This document shows positions 60,313 through 64,000 of a DNA stretch of 64,000 nucleotides, one piece after another. Positions within the stretch are counted from its first letter, which is position 1. Each line of letters starts with the position of its first letter. Both the position numbers and the translations under genes were made by a program. The DNA comes from Saprospiraceae bacterium (GTDB lineage: Bacteria > Bacteroidota > Bacteroidia > Chitinophagales > Saprospiraceae), in NCBI GenBank assembly GCA_019187365.1, contig JABARE010000024.1:74067-138066 (forward strand), in the 5' to 3' direction. Below the pieces are notes generated by a model, which saw nothing but the letters and a program-made list of their open reading frames with translations, was not told where the DNA came from and did not search any database.

Positions 60313-63300
60313 ATGAATAACCGGCAACTCATTCTGACAGCATTCATCATCCCGCTACTGCCTTACCTGGCGGAAGCACAGTCATTGCCAGAATGTTGTT
60401 GTGGAATGCCCACAGAGCTTTTCTATCAAAACCTCGATTTTGAATCGCCGCCCATTGCACCTTCCGGAGGCTGGATCGATTACAGTTCGGGGGAGATCTA
60501 CGACGGCTGGAGCATCACTTCGGGATCGGTCAGCATCCACCACCCGGGTCACCTGAACCTCGGTGCAGGAAACCCGAACGGATCTACCCAGCACATGGAC
60601 CTGCATGGATACAATCAGGGTTCGGCATCCTACATCCTTACCGGTCTAACGGGCGGCAACCGTTACGCCATCTCCTTCTGGTATGCCATCCACAGCGGCG
60701 GTGCCAATGTAACCGCTACCCTTCGGGTCAACGGCGGAAGTCTGCTCAATGTAAGTTGGAATGCGACCAATCCCGGCAGTTCAAACTGGCTTCAAACCTC
60801 CTACGAATTTATCGCAAGCGGTCCGGTGGCGACCATGGAATTTACCGGCACAGGGTCCACCCCATGTTGCGGGATGCTCATCGACGACATAAAAATTTAC
60901 GAATGCCCCACCGATGAGGAAAAACCGGAGATCCTCAACCCTCCGGAAAACCTGGAAGTGGAGTGCATTAAAGATGTTCCACCGGCACCATCGCTCCTGC
61001 TTTCAGATAATTGCGACCCCTTGCCAACAATTAGTTTTAAGGAAACGAGCCAGCAGATTGACCCCTGTACGCGCAAGATTACGCGGCACTGGGACGTTGA
61101 GGATGCCTGCGACAATAAAAATCAGGCAGACCAGATCATTGATGTCATCGACCGACAGCCTCCGGTATTCAGCAGGCTGCCCGTTGATTTGACGGTTTCC
61201 TGCGACAAGGATCCTGCAAAGGCATTTGCCGACTGGATCAAAAAACGCGGAGATGCCCAGGCCACCGATGCCTGCGGTCCCGTCAGTTGGCGCGTAAATT
61301 ACGAGAGGGATCCTCGCAATACCTGTGATTCCCTCATTGTAGAATTCATCGCCATCGATCATTGTGGCAATGAAGACATTGCCTACGCTTCATTTTTTGT
61401 CGTCGATACGACCGGACCCGGGTTCAAAAGGCCCGCACAGGACCGCAACTACATTTGCATTGGCGCCCCGCGCGATTCCCTGCGATTGTGGCTCGATTCG
61501 ATGGCCTTTGCCCTTCCCGGAAAAGATTGCGACACCGCCATCCTCTCTCATAACTTCAACGGCGACTCCTCTCAAAATCCCCTACGCCTTACCGTGTACG
61601 CCCGCGACCGTTGCGGAAACACCGACAGCACTTTGGCCGTATTTTCCTACCGCACCGCCAGCGACACCTTCCGGATCGACAGCTTTTCCTGTGCGTTGGC
61701 GCAGAACCGCGCCGACACCAGCGTTTTCCAGGTCTCCGGCTGCGACAGCGTCGTCATTACCAGCTTTATACGTCTCCTGCCAGACACGTCGACCCTTGAC
61801 CGCTACACCTGCGATTCCCTCCGTCCTCCTGCAGATACCATCACACTAACAAACGTTCGTGGGTGCGATTCTACTGTGTTTATACGGTATTCCCTTCAGC
61901 AAAGTCCTGTACTAACAATTGATAGTTTTGGATGTCATTTCGCAGTATCCTCTTCAGACACCATGATTCTGCAGGGACAATTCTGCGATTCAACCGTCAT
62001 CACCCGGAGATTTCCGCTTCGAAAAGATTCCGTTTCCATTGTCAAACTCACATGCGATTCGGCACAGGCAGGCGAACAAGTGTTCGTTCTTTCCAATTCC
62101 GACGGCTGTGACAGCATCGTAACGGTGACCACCCGCTTCAGCGCAGTGAATTCCACTTCCCTCGTCTCTCCGGAATGCGGCCTCGATGCTCCCTATTCCG
62201 ACACCCTGGTCTTCACCACCGCTACCTGCGACAGCATCGTCATCACACTCCACCTCCCCCTTCCCGTTGACTCTACCTTCCGACGATTGCAGACCTGCGA
62301 CCCATCCCAAGCCGGCGTCTTTTACTCCCTTCTCGTAAACCGGCATGGCTGCGACAGCACCCTCGTCGATTCCGTTATGCTGATGCCCTCCGACTCCGTC
62401 GAGCTCTTCCGGAATACCTGCAGGCCCGACAGCGCCGGCGTATTCAGCATGCATTTCCAAAACCGATTCGGGTGCGACTCCACGGTGGTACTTGCAATTG
62501 CCCTCCTGGCTTCCGACACCACTTACCGCTCCAGTTCTTCCTGCAATCCCGCCGACCTAAGAACCGATACCTTCCGTCTGGTCAACCGCAATGGCTGTGA
62601 CTCCATCGTCTTTTACACCGTTGCCTGGTCGCCAGCCGATACCACCCACAACGTTCAATCCACCTGTGATCCCTCTATGCAGGGCGATGACACCCTTCGT
62701 CTGGTCAACCGCAACGGCTGCGACTCCATCGTCTTTCTGTTCACCGCTCTGCTGCCTTCTGATTCCACTTTCGTGGACAGCTCCACCTGCATTTTTGCCG
62801 CCGCTACCAGCGATACCCTGAGCTTGCAAAACCGCTTCGGCTGCGACTCCTTAGTCTTCCGGCGCATCCACTTCGCTCCCGCGCCCATCGACGCCACCAT
62901 CGACTCCATCCGTTGTCCGGGTGATCGCAACGGTCGCTTCGCCTTGTTGAATCCGGGCTTGTTCGAGCCCCCCCTCGATTTCTTTCTCAACAGCACCCTG
63001 GTCTCCGATACTTCGCTGCTCTCACGCCTCGGTCCGGGAAGCTACACCCTTTACGTCCGCGACCGCAGGGGATGCACTTCCACCGCATACTCCTTCAGCC
63101 TCGACGACCCCGCCCCGCTGGTCACCGAGCTGGACGATCTGCCAGAGCAGCAGGCTGGTGCCCAAGTCCTCCTCCAGCTCCAATCCAACAGGCCTCTGGT
63201 TCAGGTGTTTTGGCAGCCACCTCACCCCTCCGGGTGCACCCACTGTTCCGATTTCCCCACCGTCGCTACCGCCGATCAGTGGTTTTATACCCTCGCCACC

Positions 63301-63645
63301 GACGACCGCGGTTGCTCCCACTCCGATTCCCTTTTCCTGCGAGTACTTCGCAATTACGGCATCTATGCTCCTAATGTCTTTTCTCCCAACGGCGACAACA
63401 TCAACGACTTTTTCTACCTCCGCGGCGATGACGGCGTGATCATTGAATCCCTGGAAATCTTCGACCGTTGGGGGGAACGCCTTTTCTACACCCAATCCAT
63501 TCCCGTCAACCTCCCTTCCGCCGGTTGGGACGGCAGTTCCAAAGGCCAAAAACTCAACCCGGCAGTCTTTGTCTTCTCCGCAACCGCTTTGCTGCCTTCG
63601 GGTCAGCGAGTGCCCCTCAGCGGAGACTTCAGCCTCGTGCGCTGA
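60313..63645 (+). CDS. Giant secreted repeat protein 2, same C-terminus as protein 1
   Basis: 1,110 residues from ATG 60313, 16 bases after the first gene's stop. Signal peptide (1-23; ends YLAEAQ). The N-terminal region (about 25-363) is homologous but clearly different from protein 1: CCCGMPTELFYQNLDFESPP, NPNGSTQHMDLHGYNQG, CTRKITRHWDVEDACDN. Residues 364-1,110 are identical to the end of protein 1. The frame is open further upstream to 60094, inside the first gene, but that part has no homology and is rejected. Stop is TGA, not TAA as in copy 1. Confidence 0.85.
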   Translation: MNNRQLILTAFIIPLLPYLAEAQSLPECCCGMPTELFYQNLDFESPPIAPSGGWIDYSSGEIYDGWSITSGSVSIHHPGHLNLGAGNPNGSTQHMDLHGYNQGSASYILTGLTGGNRYAISFWYAIHSGGANVTATLRVNGGSLLNVSWNATNPGSSNWLQTSYEFIASGPVATMEFTGTGSTPCCGMLIDDIKIYECPTDEEKPEILNPPENLEVECIKDVPPAPSLLLSDNCDPLPTISFKETSQQIDPCTRKITRHWDVEDACDNKNQADQIIDVIDRQPPVFSRLPVDLTVSCDKDPAKAFADWIKKRGDAQATDACGPVSWRVNYERDPRNTCDSLIVEFIAIDHCGNEDIAYASFFVVDTTGPGFKRPAQDRNYICIGAPRDSLRLWLDSMAFALPGKDCDTAILSHNFNGDSSQNPLRLTVYARDRCGNTDSTLAVFSYRTASDTFRIDSFSCALAQNRADTSVFQVSGCDSVVITSFIRLLPDTSTLDRYTCDSLRPPADTITLTNVRGCDSTVFIRYSLQQSPVLTIDSFGCHFAVSSSDTMILQGQFCDSTVITRRFPLRKDSVSIVKLTCDSAQAGEQVFVLSNSDGCDSIVTVTTRFSAVNSTSLVSPECGLDAPYSDTLVFTTATCDSIVITLHLPLPVDSTFRRLQTCDPSQAGVFYSLLVNRHGCDSTLVDSVMLMPSDSVELFRNTCRPDSAGVFSMHFQNRFGCDSTVVLAIALLASDTTYRSSSSCNPADLRTDTFRLVNRNGCDSIVFYTVAWSPADTTHNVQSTCDPSMQGDDTLRLVNRNGCDSIVFLFTALLPSDSTFVDSSTCIFAAATSDTLSLQNRFGCDSLVFRRIHFAPAPIDATIDSIRCPGDRNGRFALLNPGLFEPPLDFFLNSTLVSDTSLLSRLGPGSYTLYVRDRRGCTSTAYSFSLDDPAPLVTELDDLPEQQAGAQVLLQLQSNRPLVQVFWQPPHPSGCTHCSDFPTVATADQWFYTLATDDRGCSHSDSLFLRVLRNYGIYAPNVFSPNGDNINDFFYLRGDDGVIIESLEIFDRWGERLFYTQSIPVNLPSAGWDGSSKGQKLNPAVFVFSATALLPSGQRVPLSGDFSLVR
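61403..63643 (+). repeat. Direct repeat, copy 2 (2,241 bp)
   Basis: Same sequence as 58054-60294. Left of 61403 and right of 63643 the two copies diverge at once: before the left end the bases differ (CATCGA versus CGTCGA), and after the right end one gene stops with TAA and the other with TGA. The boundaries therefore look like edges of a conversion or duplication tract. Confidence 0.9.
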
Positions 63646-63720
63646 TCGCACCGCTATAAGTCAATTCGAAAGGTGCCCCGGGAGTCTGAAGTGGACCGCA
63701 AGAGAATTTTGACCGGATAT

Positions 63721-63751
63721 TTTGTGGAACTCCTTTCAACCTGTACTTTTG
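63721..63751 (+). promoter_or_regulatory. Probable promoter of the rRNA operon
   Basis: TTTG (63721-63724), a 19-base spacer and TACTTTTG (63744-63751) match the Bacteroidota consensus in both sequence and spacing. The 16S gene starts about 131 bases downstream. The interval 63646-63882 otherwise contains the rRNA leader and no gene. Confidence 0.7.
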
Positions 63752-63881
63752 CAATCCTTTTGACAGCAACAGTCTGTTGCAAGGAATGAGTTCTTTGAGG
63801 AATTGCCAGAGAGGAAAGGATTTTAGCGAAAATTTTTGGGTGAAAGACCCTGGATCAAAGTCAACTGACATAGGATACAGT

Positions 63882-64000
<119 letters not shown>

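Noticed and set aside
59673..60350. Long minus-strand open frame within the tail of the first giant gene, also present in the second
   Set aside because: It is a shadow of the conserved plus-strand coding sequence; the plus frame has a clear signal peptide, Cys repeats and sorting domain.

Overview
The window looks like the chromosome of a Bacteroidota bacterium, most likely of the Saprospiria type. The evidence is: (1) secreted proteins with type IX secretion C-terminal domains (25955-27922, 56937-60296, 60313-63645); (2) promoters of the Bacteroidota form TTG...TAnnTTTG (before the ABC operon at 3381-3413, before the HU gene at 47208-47238, and before the rRNA genes at 63721-63751); (3) ECF sigma factors, LytTR and DUF2807/DUF4197/DUF4348 proteins typical of the phylum; (4) a kynurenine pathway gene pair. 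A 16S rRNA gene starts at the right edge. I see no phage, integrase island, insertion sequence or CRISPR array.

Layout. 1-3413: a minus-strand operon of ABC ATPase, permease, YtrA-type GntR repressor, DUF2807 protein and a partial secreted protein, with an operator-like inverted repeat over its promoter. 3533-7320: uvrA and a divergent ECF sigma factor gene ending in a strong terminator. 7415-7980: tRNA-Thr(CGT) and tRNA-Pro(CGG) in a repeat-rich non-coding patch. 7973-12720: a minus-strand run of housekeeping genes (peroxiredoxin, clpS, aat, folC, ubiX, phosphopantetheinyl transferase, lipoprotein); clpS and aat together form an N-degron module. 12778-25864: EamA transporter, superoxide dismutase, cutC, mtgA, xerD, kynU-kmo, DUF4197, kup, WD40-dcd, nitroreductase, SDR. 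25955-37285: a type IX secreted dockerin-like protein, queG, an ECF sigma/anti-sigma/membrane protein operon, a YgjP-like peptidase, serC, a hybrid sensor kinase and a LytTR regulator. 37772-44971: a vanadium haloperoxidase-type enzyme and a complete phosphate operon (porin, pstS, pstC, pstA, pstB, phoU). 45124-52421: an unknown 529-residue protein, HU, a small lipoprotein, two oligopeptide-type ABC permeases, a C-terminal processing protease and tsaB. 52422-55233: an AT-rich accessory patch with a RhuM/Doc-type protein between two ArsR-type regulators. 55264-64000: lspA, pirin, two giant secreted repeat proteins and the start of an rRNA operon.

The most striking feature is the pair of tandem giant genes. 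They have different but homologous N-terminal (lectin-like plus HYR-like) regions, yet their last 747 residues come from a 2,241-bp direct repeat (58054-60294 and 61403-63643) that looks identical to the base wherever I compared it. This suggests either a variable-head/constant-stalk adhesin system kept uniform by gene conversion, or a very recent duplication. The second unusual signal is a recurring palindrome, close to ACTAACGAACGTTCGTTAGT, found at least five times (plus the duplicated copy) in both coding and non-coding DNA, with a shorter relative ACTAACAATTGNTAGT.
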